Both the position numbers and the translations under genes were made by a program. A model generated the notes under the pieces. That model searched no databases. It saw nothing but the letters and a program-made list of their open reading frames with translations, and had not been told where the DNA came from. A stretch of 64,000 nt of DNA, taken from contig CP133959.1 in assembly GCA_036251705.1 (NCBI GenBank), positions 2,171,195-2,235,194 on the forward strand, in the 5' to 3' direction. Below, piece after piece: positions 42,302 through 50,440 of this stretch (position 1 is the first letter of the stretch; each line of letters starts with the position of its first letter). The DNA is from Orbaceae bacterium lpD01 (GTDB lineage: Bacteria > Pseudomonadota > Gammaproteobacteria > Enterobacterales > Orbaceae).

Positions 42302-43301
42302 GATCGCGACGCGCTCCATAATCTGAACAAACTGAATCAAAATAGTGATAGCCACCAAAATTATCAGGTACAATTGTTCGCATCTTACCGGTTAGGTTTT
42401 GTTGCTGAAGATAGATCCAGCTTAGTGCCGGTGAAAGATGACCACTTGCACCATATACATCAACCAGATCAACCGTGCGAACGCCCTGTTTTTCTCGGCC
42501 TATTAGCTGCTGGTGTAGATGGCGATTTTTACGCAGCCCTGCGTAAGCAAGCCAGTCCAAATTAGTCGTCTCACCGAGAAGTTCTTGATAAGCTGCAGGA
42601 TGGTGATCAGGCATGATATACTCACCACAATTGATCTCCAGCTCACTTTCGCGTTGACTAAACACAAAACAGCCAACCCGTTCAATACAAATATTCGTTT
42701 GGATTGACGGATATTGCGCTTTATCTTGTTTATCAATCGGTCGATCCTCTTCAGAAAACACCAACACCGGCACAGCCCGAAACGCGGAACATATCACAAC
42801 AAAATCAAATACATCCCATGCCAAATACTGATCAGCCATGATCATCGCCTGCATCAAAGACTGCTTCTCGCTGCGAACTTTACAGCTAAAATCTCTTGCT
42901 GAAAACTTTTGGATCAATAGTCTGGGAGCCGTATTTATTGTTGTCATCGATAAAGGCGTCATTGCTGCTTCGAAAACACCAGACTCCCCCCATGCATCAG
43001 TATAGATAAAAGCCGTTCTAGATCGGGTTAACGCCATCCTTGTTTTATCAGTAAGCTGATTAAATGCAATCTCTGCCGCCTCATTCATTGCGTCAATATA
43101 AGCCTTAATATCCGGTTTTCTGAGTATCTCTCTTACGTACCCAGTTTTACTCATACCAAACCGCTTAAAAGCCCAGGCATTGGCCTGAGTCGATTTCAAT
43201 GACAAGTTATACATATGCGATTCCCAGGCATTGAACCAGGAAGGATAATACATATGCAGGTTATCATCGGGCTCGGTCATCGCAAACGAAGATAAATACA
43301 T
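42285..43301 (-). CDS. degenerate ketosynthase-like (thiolase-fold) protein
   Basis: 338 residues from the ATG at 43301 (AAGGAG upstream). Weak likeness to beta-ketoacyl synthases: an N-terminal YYPSWFNAWESHM, a middle stretch DFVVICSAFRAVPVLVF, and a C-terminal VDVYGASGHLSPALSW followed by NFGGYHYFDSV, resembling the late KS glycine loop. The standard TAC, AHGTGT and GH motifs are not found. A structural or chain-length-modifying partner of the neighbouring KS is plausible. It lies 19 bases after it. Fold assignment needs a profile search. Confidence 0.65.
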   Translation of the reverse strand: MYLSSFAMTEPDDNLHMYYPSWFNAWESHMYNLSLKSTQANAWAFKRFGMSKTGYVREILRKPDIKAYIDAMNEAAEIAFNQLTDKTRMALTRSRTAFIYTDAWGESGVFEAAMTPLSMTTINTAPRLLIQKFSARDFSCKVRSEKQSLMQAMIMADQYLAWDVFDFVVICSAFRAVPVLVFSEEDRPIDKQDKAQYPSIQTNICIERVGCFVFSQRESELEINCGEYIMPDHHPAAYQELLGETTNLDWLAYAGLRKNRHLHQQLIGREKQGVRTVDLVDVYGASGHLSPALSWIYLQQQNLTGKMRTIVPDNFGGYHYFDSVCSDYGARRDHGTKN

Positions 43302-43320
43302 CTTTTTTCTCCTTGCTGTT

Positions 43321-44538
43321 TTACTCAATATCCCTATCAAACATCACAATACTGACCAATGAACCATCTAAACCGAGGCCATATTTCAGTAAATACTTTT
43401 TATCGTGTTTAATCACACCTTGATTAACTAACACATGAGGTACCATCCCTTCATTAATCTCAGCATAACTGTGTGGTGAAATTAATTCTCGCTGACGCAG
43501 GGAATGATAGCCAATGATTAAATCAATGATGCCAGAACCCGTTGCGGTATATCCCATCAGTGCTTTATAAAGTAAAACGGGAACTGTTTTGTCGCTAAGT
43601 AATGGCACAAGTGCATTAATCTCAGGTTTATCACTAATTTGTGATCCATTACCATGAGGTATGATCGCGCATAAATCATTCAAGGTTACGTTGGCCATTG
43701 CCATTGATTTATGAATAACTTTGAGTAAAGATGCGGTAAATTGGGGCATATCATTACCACGGCTGACACTATTTTGCATAAAAGCCGAAACCAGTTTTAC
43801 GCCCTCTTGCCCTTGACGCGCGTTGAAATGTGCTTGGTTTTCGAACAATACTGCACTAAATCCTTCTGAACCGAACACATTATTATTCTCTTTACCAAAA
43901 GGCTGTACTGCGGTGTCATTATCCAGCTTAAGACGAACCCCCATAAAATTGACATCTTGGGTTTTTATTTGAGAACAGTTGACCACGAGTACCAGATCTA
44001 GCCCCCCTTTCTCAACGCCTTGAATCGCCAGATGCACACCGGTCAAAGAGGAGTTGCTCGCGCAGTCTATATTGGGCGGTAAATAGCGTAATTGGTATGC
44101 TTTAACCAGCTGAGCGGCCAATTTATCTTGAGAAATTTTTGTGGTATGTAAATTTTTCAGCCCAGATTGGCGTTTCATATCTTCTACATCGCTATGATCA
44201 TAAAACGCCGCATAATCCATTGCATCGGCTCGTGGACCGAGCCCAGTTAAATAGACCCTAACATTTTTTGAAGCTAATGCTGATTTAGCTACACCAGCAC
44301 GACGCAACGTGTTATCGATTATTTGACAAATCATCGCAAAGACGTCATAACGTTCATCACTGAATTTGGCGACCGGTTGATTCACCGCCAAACCAAATTG
44401 CTTAACCGCTCTGTCAGAACCAAACCAGTTGGTCTTATCAGCGACTTTACTCTGCTTTAGATGGGAGATTAACTGCTCATAATCTTTAGCATAAGCTAAA
44501 CACAAATCATAGCCTGTAAGCATGGCGACGTTATTCAC
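43321..44538 (-). CDS. ketosynthase with altered active site
   Basis: 405 residues of the beta-ketoacyl-ACP synthase fold. The nucleophile is kept (Cys159 in IDCASNSSLTG), as are the first His (His295 in IPHGNGS) and Lys325, but the second catalytic His of the GH motif is Tyr330 (KALMGYTATGSG). A Cys-His-Tyr set is unlike KAS I/II (Cys-His-His) and KAS III (Cys-His-Asn). It may use another substrate, or only transfer or condense without decarboxylation. The start overlaps the upstream KS-CLF gene by 8 bases. Confidence 0.85.
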   Translation of the reverse strand: MNNVAMLTGYDLCLAYAKDYEQLISHLKQSKVADKTNWFGSDRAVKQFGLAVNQPVAKFSDERYDVFAMICQIIDNTLRRAGVAKSALASKNVRVYLTGLGPRADAMDYAAFYDHSDVEDMKRQSGLKNLHTTKISQDKLAAQLVKAYQLRYLPPNIDCASNSSLTGVHLAIQGVEKGGLDLVLVVNCSQIKTQDVNFMGVRLKLDNDTAVQPFGKENNNVFGSEGFSAVLFENQAHFNARQGQEGVKLVSAFMQNSVSRGNDMPQFTASLLKVIHKSMAMANVTLNDLCAIIPHGNGSQISDKPEINALVPLLSDKTVPVLLYKALMGYTATGSGIIDLIIGYHSLRQRELISPHSYAEINEGMVPHVLVNQGVIKHDKKYLLKYGLGLDGSLVSIVMFDRDIE

Positions 44539-47095
44539 GGTCAGATCCTTTTATCACAATGGCGTAATAATTACCGCCATCGGAAGCGCCTAGTAATAAC
44601 ACATGCCGTATTGTTTTATGTAGCGGTGTACAGACAAAATTGATGCGGTTATCAGCATAGGTCTGCGTATAAGGTATCGCCGCAATCGTCTGTTTTTTAA
44701 TACAATCAATGACGATGGCTAAATTCATGAGTGCAGCACAAGACTCCACAAAGCCAAAATAACCATTGTAGTTCACAACAGGTATCTGAGGGTTTTCTGT
44801 CACACAAGTTTGATAGATAGCTTCAAGTTCCGTCTGAACGCTCAATCCAGCACCACTACTACTACCACAAACCAGATCAATCTCTTTGGCGGTCAGGTTG
44901 GCATCTTGTAAAGCACGGCGAATTGCTAATACCATTGCTTCAACTTTCTCGCTACACTTTATCGGCTCAAAATAGCTGATACTATTAGATTTTCCATAAC
45001 CAATAATCTCAGCCTGAATCTCAATTCCGCGCGCCTTTGCACGTTCAACATCTTCCAGTAGTAACATGCAAGCCCCCTCTCCTGGCACAAAACCACGCAG
45101 CGACGGACTATATATTTGATAGGTTTGAGCCTCAGAAGTCAGATGAATTTTTCCTATAACCGCATCCATATATAATGATAAAGAAGGGAAGTGTTCATCT
45201 GCACCACCAACTAAGACTTGTGGCTGCAACTCCTGACGCACTATCTCATAACCATAAGTCAGCGCACCGAGCGAGGCATTCTCACCCGTTGCTAATGTGG
45301 TGGTATAGCCTTTTATCCCTTCTGAAATACCACAAAAGGTTGGAATTGCGTTCATGAGTGAACCGGGAAACTCAGAGGTTCTCACTTTACGAGGATCCGG
45401 TTTTAAACTTTGTAAATACTTATAGGTGGTCTCTTGAGGGCCACGTGCCATCCCCATAACTAACCCCAGCTCGCTGCCATCACGTTTAATTTTACGTTTA
45501 GCCTGATTTAAAGCAGCGGTTAAGGCGATAAGCGCAAAGGTGCCACCTCGGGTCGCTTTACGCGGATCATAACGACATAAATGTTTACGTGGTTCAAGAT
45601 GATTTATTTGGAATGTGTTGAAATGCGGTTCATCTTCTGGTCGAGTTTGTCCCATCTGTTCATCGCCAAGTAAGGTAGTGAACTGTTTCGTTTTAATCAA
45701 TACATCCAACAGTTCGCCAGCCTCGCTGAGCGTATCAGGATAAAATTTAACCTCACTCAATGACACTGGCGGCTGCTGCTGCCAAATATAATCTAGTATC
45801 TCGCTTATCGTATGACCAATCGCAGAGATCGCACCAATCCCAGTAATAGCCACGCGTTTAGGTGTATAGTGAGTAATGGGTACGGTAGTAGGTTTGGTAC
45901 TCACAACTAAACTACAATTATTGCCGCCAAAGGCATAATTATTTTTCATAAAGACATTGATATCTTTATCCCTAAACTCATTCGGCACATAATCGAGATC
46001 ACAATTCGGTCTTGGCTCGGTGAAATGTATTGTGGGTAAAACTTTTTTCTCAGGCAGTGTGACTAAACAGGCAATTAATTCGACAATACCTGCTGCGCCG
46101 ATATTATGACCAAAAAAGGATTTAGTTGAGCTAATCATCAGTTTATCGGTATGAGGAAAGACCTTTTTCATCGCAAGTGTTTCGGTCCGGTCATTCGCTT
46201 CGGTTCCCGTTCCATGCGCATTAACATAATCAATCTGCTGAGGATTTAATCCTGCATTGCTTAATGCTTTCTGCATAACCTGAACGGCCCCACCAGCACG
46301 CGGATCAGGGCCGGTCTCGTGATAAGCATCGCAAGAGGTAGCATAAGACAAAATTTCACCATAGATCGTTGCGCCACGCGCAATAGCATGCTCATATTCT
46401 TCTAATACCAGCGCACCCGCCCCTTCACCAATGGACATCCCTGAACGTCCAGAATAAGGGGTACACGCGTCTGGATGCATAACGTTGAGCACATAAAAAC
46501 CGGCAAAGGTAGGTAGGTAGATAGGCTCAGTACCTACGGCTAACATAGTCTTACTTTTGTTATTTTGGATATAATCAAATGCCATACCAATCGCGTTAGG
46601 GCTGGCTGTGCAGGCAGTTGCAACCAGTTCCATGCCGCCCTGAAGACCCAATAAGCTTGCCACACTAGAGCAGCAAGAAGAGAAACCACCAGAATACATG
46701 GCTTTTTTTAAACAAAAATCATCGATACGCTGCTCAAACAACGGTAAAAAAGCTTCGGTACCGGCCGAAGAGACCCCAACAATTAAACCGGTTTTCGCCA
46801 GCTGCGCCTTATTATCAATAAGTGCAGCTTGGGTCAAGGCGTCCCGACTGACTTTATACGCCCACAGCGCAGCATTATCTAAGGAAGAGATGATCTCATC
46901 TGATAATTCGGCATAATCGATATCATGTAATACCTCTGCGGCTCTGGCCTTATCAAACCAAGCTGAGAAACGCTGGCTATCCGCGACACCACAGGTTTTA
47001 TTAAGTAATGCTTGTTTAAAGCCGTCAACACTATCGGCCAAAGAGGATAAAATCCCCATTCCGGTGATAACGACACGCTTTCTTTCTATGTGCAT
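44531..47095 (-). CDS. fused ketosynthase and chain-length-factor-like protein
   Basis: 854 residues from the ATG at 47095 (GGAG 8 bases upstream; a longer frame to 47191 exists). Domain 1 (1-400) is a full KAS: Cys162 in VATACTASPN, His294 in NAHGTGTEAND, Lys325 and His330 in STKSFFGHNIGAAG. Domain 2 (about 412-850) has the same fold but lost every catalytic residue: Cys to Ala602 in TTLATGENAS, first His to Ser in CGSSSGAG, Lys and second His to Asn and Phe in NYNGYFGF. This is the pattern of a KS joined to its chain-length factor, which are separate proteins in ordinary type II polyketide synthases. Confidence 0.9.
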   Translation of the reverse strand: MHIERKRVVITGMGILSSLADSVDGFKQALLNKTCGVADSQRFSAWFDKARAAEVLHDIDYAELSDEIISSLDNAALWAYKVSRDALTQAALIDNKAQLAKTGLIVGVSSAGTEAFLPLFEQRIDDFCLKKAMYSGGFSSCCSSVASLLGLQGGMELVATACTASPNAIGMAFDYIQNNKSKTMLAVGTEPIYLPTFAGFYVLNVMHPDACTPYSGRSGMSIGEGAGALVLEEYEHAIARGATIYGEILSYATSCDAYHETGPDPRAGGAVQVMQKALSNAGLNPQQIDYVNAHGTGTEANDRTETLAMKKVFPHTDKLMISSTKSFFGHNIGAAGIVELIACLVTLPEKKVLPTIHFTEPRPNCDLDYVPNEFRDKDINVFMKNNYAFGGNNCSLVVSTKPTTVPITHYTPKRVAITGIGAISAIGHTISEILDYIWQQQPPVSLSEVKFYPDTLSEAGELLDVLIKTKQFTTLLGDEQMGQTRPEDEPHFNTFQINHLEPRKHLCRYDPRKATRGGTFALIALTAALNQAKRKIKRDGSELGLVMGMARGPQETTYKYLQSLKPDPRKVRTSEFPGSLMNAIPTFCGISEGIKGYTTTLATGENASLGALTYGYEIVRQELQPQVLVGGADEHFPSLSLYMDAVIGKIHLTSEAQTYQIYSPSLRGFVPGEGACMLLLEDVERAKARGIEIQAEIIGYGKSNSISYFEPIKCSEKVEAMVLAIRRALQDANLTAKEIDLVCGSSSGAGLSVQTELEAIYQTCVTENPQIPVVNYNGYFGFVESCAALMNLAIVIDCIKKQTIAAIPYTQTYADNRINFVCTPLHKTIRHVLLLGASDGGNYYAIVIKGSDRE

Positions 47096-47226
47096 AAACT
47101 GATCTCCACTGATAACAATATCGTTATGAGTGCGAAAAAGCGCAAGCCAATACGCCAGTACTGACACGTAGCAATATCGCAAAAATAACAATGATATTGT
47201 TATACTTCCTTGTCATTCAATGGTAC

Positions 47227-48387
47227 TTATAGTGAACTTTTTGGTTTTGAGTCATCGATATAACTATGTTCAGTCGGACTCACCAGTAAACTAAAATTAT
47301 GCAAAAATGGCATGTTATGTGTCCTGCTGGCGACCTTACCAAGTACAGTATGAATATCAAACCCATCAATATCACTATAAGCATAATCGTTATCAATCAA
47401 TGCTAGAATGATGTCAGAACGAGATGCAAACGAGTAGGCACTTTTTACAATGATGCCAACCTCTTTATCGGCAATCATCACTTTATCACCCAGTGCTATA
47501 CCGCTACCAGCTGATAGCGGCATCATACCAACCAGCCTTCGTGTTGCGCCACGACTGGCTTTCTCACTAATGGCCGCTTTACCCACAAAATCCTCTTTAT
47601 CGTACTGCACCGCCCACTGCATTTGCAGTTCAACTGGACAGCGTGAAAAAGCTTGATAGGTATCGGCATCCCAGCATGGATTTTCGACCCGAATAATCTT
47701 TTGATAATCTAATCCACCTGTTTTAAGATTAAATGGCTCGCCAAGAGTTAATAACTGCGTCCATGTTGATGCGAGCTGAGATTTTTCACCGATCAACAGA
47801 TAGGCAAACTCGCCATGTTTTCCACATCGAAAGACCATCAAACCATCATCTGTATTCATATATTCGTGATAGGGCAAACCAACAATATCAAACCCGTAAA
47901 CCTGTGACAAAACTTCCCATGAGTAAGGGCCTTCCAGCAACAAAGCGCCCCAAGCTTCACTATCCATTGACGCAATATCAGGCTCTTCTTGAATATCCAA
48001 CGCGGTTTCTGTGGCTAAAATCGAATTGAGGCGTTGTATAATCACCTCTGCAGATAGATTTTCGGATAAAATATAGTAACCTTCGTCGGTGCAAAGCACA
48101 TAAGCATCGCCAAGAATAAGCCCATTTTCATCTAATATTAAGGTATAGAGTCCTTGTTCATCCCGAATTATCGAAATATCCGCTGAGACCAGGTGATTGA
48201 CAACAGACCAAGCATCATCACCATTTACTCTGACTATCGATAGATGAGAGTAGTCGACCAGTAAAGCATTTTCTCTTACCGCTTTATATTCAATTTCAGG
48301 TGTATGGTAACAAGATGGAACCTTTTTACCGTTATAGCGCCCCATAGTCACATTCTGTTGTACATGAAGATTATAAAGTGCTGTCAT
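47227..48387 (-). CDS. GcvT-family (aminomethyltransferase/YgfZ-like) folate-binding protein
   Basis: 386 residues. The T-protein fold is shown by REN..LLVDYSHLSIVRVNGDDAW, LYTLILDENGLILGDAYVL, LLLEGPYSWEVL, the Arg-Glu pair in YQKIIRVENPCWDAD, and the C-terminal WAVQYDKEDFVGKAAI. In GcvT these parts bind tetrahydrofolate. One of the paired Asp residues of the family is Gly here (LGDA for IDDL). A tailoring one-carbon transfer on the acyl chain is possible, but no function is proven. It follows the ACP by 31 bases; the 131-base gap to the KS-CLF gene is the largest in the operon. Confidence 0.85.
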   Translation of the reverse strand: MTALYNLHVQQNVTMGRYNGKKVPSCYHTPEIEYKAVRENALLVDYSHLSIVRVNGDDAWSVVNHLVSADISIIRDEQGLYTLILDENGLILGDAYVLCTDEGYYILSENLSAEVIIQRLNSILATETALDIQEEPDIASMDSEAWGALLLEGPYSWEVLSQVYGFDIVGLPYHEYMNTDDGLMVFRCGKHGEFAYLLIGEKSQLASTWTQLLTLGEPFNLKTGGLDYQKIIRVENPCWDADTYQAFSRCPVELQMQWAVQYDKEDFVGKAAISEKASRGATRRLVGMMPLSAGSGIALGDKVMIADKEVGIIVKSAYSFASRSDIILALIDNDYAYSDIDGFDIHTVLGKVASRTHNMPFLHNFSLLVSPTEHSYIDDSKPKSSL

Positions 48388-48418
48388 CTTAAATTCCCTT
48401 TTAAGTTAAGTGATATTA

Positions 48419-48703
48419 TCAATGTTTTTTTCTATTTTTAAGGATGAAGGAGGTCAGGCTATTGATACTTCGCATATAACCAGGATCATCGCTTTCACTG
48501 ACCTTAATACCAAATACTTTATCAAGCAGTACAACGATCTCTGTTGCATCCACTGAATCGAGTTTCAACCCATTACCGAACAATGCAGTATCATCATCAA
48601 TTTGTGCTGCACTTTTGGGAATGTTAAGTCGCTGAATAATTTCAGTCTTAACGATATGCAAAACTGCCTTACGCTCATTGATTTGTTGTTGCATCCTTTC
48701 CAT
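48419..48703 (-). CDS. acyl carrier protein of the cluster
   Basis: 94 residues with the phosphopantetheine site Ser50 in LKLDSVDATEIVVLLDKVFGI and the usual four-helix pattern. A 15-residue N-terminal extension with MQQQINERK is unlike housekeeping AcpP. AAGGAG lies before the ATG. It should be activated by the AcpS-like enzyme three genes upstream and serve as the carrier for the growing chain. Confidence 0.92.
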   Translation of the reverse strand: MERMQQQINERKAVLHIVKTEIIQRLNIPKSAAQIDDDTALFGNGLKLDSVDATEIVVLLDKVFGIKVSESDDPGYMRSINSLTSFILKNRKKH

Positions 48704-48723
48704 TGTTTACTCCTTATTTATTG

Positions 48724-49272
48724 TTATGTTACTTCTCTAAAATTAATTATTGTCCCTTGGCTGATCAGTTTTTTACCGACATGAGCAGAAACTGAATAGT
48801 GCATAAAACCATTACTATCTGAAAACGCCAATTTACTGGTCACCTCAATCGTGTCGCCAGGATAAGCCGCTTCTTTAAATTTTAAATTTTGCGATGCCAG
48901 CTTACCGCGCACTTGAGAGCGGCGCTGACGAATAATATCTAACATATTCTCATCATTGATTTTGTTATAGATATCCCGTAATGAGACTAAGGTTTCATCA
49001 TATTGCTGATGATAAATCTCACAGATATCGCTTAAAAAAGAGAAGTACTCACTCGCTTGACCAAAAATTTCTGAGATAAGTACCCCTGACATAATCGGAT
49101 CTTCTGGAAAATGACCCGACATATAGGGTTCGTTATAAGTAACATGTTTGACCACCCGAATGTAACCACTATGACCATATTTAAAATCATCAATACGATC
49201 GACCATCATTAGCGGTTGGCGCCAGCCCCCCATTTCTAAAAAAACCTTTGGCGGAATAGAATATTTAGCCAT
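48724..49272 (-). CDS. FabZ/FabA-like 3-hydroxyacyl-ACP dehydratase
   Basis: 182 residues of the hot-dog fold with the catalytic His54 in SGHFPEDPIMSGVLISE and Glu68 at the end of that segment. QPLMMVDRIDDF is typical of FabZ. It is longer than FabZ (about 150) because of an inserted helical stretch at about 75-125. It dehydrates 3-hydroxyacyl-ACP to the trans-enoyl form. The gap to the ketoreductase gene is 3 bases. Confidence 0.9.
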   Translation of the reverse strand: MAKYSIPPKVFLEMGGWRQPLMMVDRIDDFKYGHSGYIRVVKHVTYNEPYMSGHFPEDPIMSGVLISEIFGQASEYFSFLSDICEIYHQQYDETLVSLRDIYNKINDENMLDIIRQRRSQVRGKLASQNLKFKEAAYPGDTIEVTSKLAFSDSNGFMHYSVSAHVGKKLISQGTIINFREVT

Positions 49273-49275
49273 AAG

Positions 49276-50031
49276 TCACCGCATCACTAAACCACCATCG
49301 ATTACGATGGTCTGTCCTACAATATAACTAGATGCTGACGAGCTTAAATAGACGACGGTATTAGCGATCTCCTCACAGGTTCCTAATCGTTTTAAAGGAA
49401 TGGATGCCAGTACATCCCGCACAACGGTACGAGAGACTTTCTTGACCATCTTAGATTCAATCATACCAGGAGCGACTGCGTTAACTCTAACTCCCCTTGG
49501 CGCCAGTTCAGCCGCTATCGTGCGCGTAAATGCCAGCAAAGCCCCCTTTGAGGCACTATAATTACACTGCCCCACACTGGGAATAATTGCAGCAATTGAG
49601 GCAACGTTAATAATGGTCGGTTGGGCAGCTGAACGTAATAACATCAGCGCCGCTTTAGTTAAGCGAAATGTATTACTTAAATTAGTCTCAACAACGATAT
49701 CAAAATCCTCTGTACTCATGGCAGCAAACAGATTATCTTTGACAATGCCAGCATTATTCACCAGTACATCAATTTTTTCCACCGTATCAGCTAGTTGATC
49801 GATAAGCTTCATCATCGCGGTAGAATCAGCGAGATCACACTGTAAAATATGTAAATTATCCCCTTTGGGGTGTAGTGTTTTCAGTGCTAATAAGTCAGTA
49901 TCATTCGACTTATATAAAGCAAAAACTTGACAATTTTGCATCAGAAATTGTTTACAAATAGCGAGACCGATATCTCCACTTGCACCTGAAACCAAAACAT
50001 TGTGACCATTTAGATCTTGATATTGATACAT
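49276..50031 (-). CDS. FabG-like 3-oxoacyl-ACP reductase
   Basis: 251-residue short-chain dehydrogenase with GASGDIGLA (16-24), NNAGI, catalytic Ser145, Tyr158 and Lys162 (CNYSASKGA), and the end IVIDGGLVMR. Set among KS, DH and ACP genes, it is the ketoreductase of the cycle. It starts 24 bases after the AcpS-like gene. Confidence 0.92.
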   Translation of the reverse strand: MYQYQDLNGHNVLVSGASGDIGLAICKQFLMQNCQVFALYKSNDTDLLALKTLHPKGDNLHILQCDLADSTAMMKLIDQLADTVEKIDVLVNNAGIVKDNLFAAMSTEDFDIVVETNLSNTFRLTKAALMLLRSAAQPTIINVASIAAIIPSVGQCNYSASKGALLAFTRTIAAELAPRGVRVNAVAPGMIESKMVKKVSRTVVRDVLASIPLKRLGTCEEIANTVVYLSSSASSYIVGQTIVIDGGLVMR

Positions 50032-50055
50032 AGCGACACTCTCAATAGTTAACGT

Positions 50056-50424
50056 TTAAGCAATGATTGCAACGGCTATCGCATGGGTGCGACAATGAGA
50101 AATACTCAATGAAATTTCCGTTATCTTCTTCTCATCAATCACCTGTTTTAACTTTCCTTTAAGATTAAAATATGGACAACCCAGTTCATCATGTATCACT
50201 TCAGCATCGTGAAACAAGATACCGCAACGAAATCCGAGACCAACGGCTTTAACTATGGCCTCTTTTGCGGCCCAAAAACCGGCTGCCCGCTCATAATTAA
50301 GCTCATCCAAATTAATACTCAGACGCTCTTTTTCAGTAAAGACACGCTGTAAAAAAGCGTTATTATGGCGAGATATCGCCATTTTTATGCGTTCCACTTC
50401 AACAATATCGGTACCCACAAACAT
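50056..50424 (-). CDS. holo-ACP synthase (AcpS-type phosphopantetheinyl transferase)
   Basis: 122 residues with the magnesium site Asp6 in VGTDIVEVERI and Glu55 in FWAAKEAIVKAVG, and the C-terminal LSISHCRTHAIAVAI. It transfers phosphopantetheine to the cluster ACP. AGGA precedes the ATG, which is only 16 bases after the tpsB2 stop. It is thus the first biosynthetic gene and reads on directly from the secretion genes. Confidence 0.92.
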   Translation of the reverse strand: MFVGTDIVEVERIKMAISRHNNAFLQRVFTEKERLSINLDELNYERAAGFWAAKEAIVKAVGLGFRCGILFHDAEVIHDELGCPYFNLKGKLKQVIDEKKITEISLSISHCRTHAIAVAIIA

Positions 50425-50440
50425 GATCTTTTCCTACCGG

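Noticed and set aside
35537-50424. Aryl polyene (APE), flexirubin or colibactin cluster
   Set aside because: No ammonia lyase, AMP ligase, thioesterase or MMPL exporter, and no modular NRPS/PKS. ABC/FtsX export and GcvT-like and fused KS-CLF proteins differ from those clusters.
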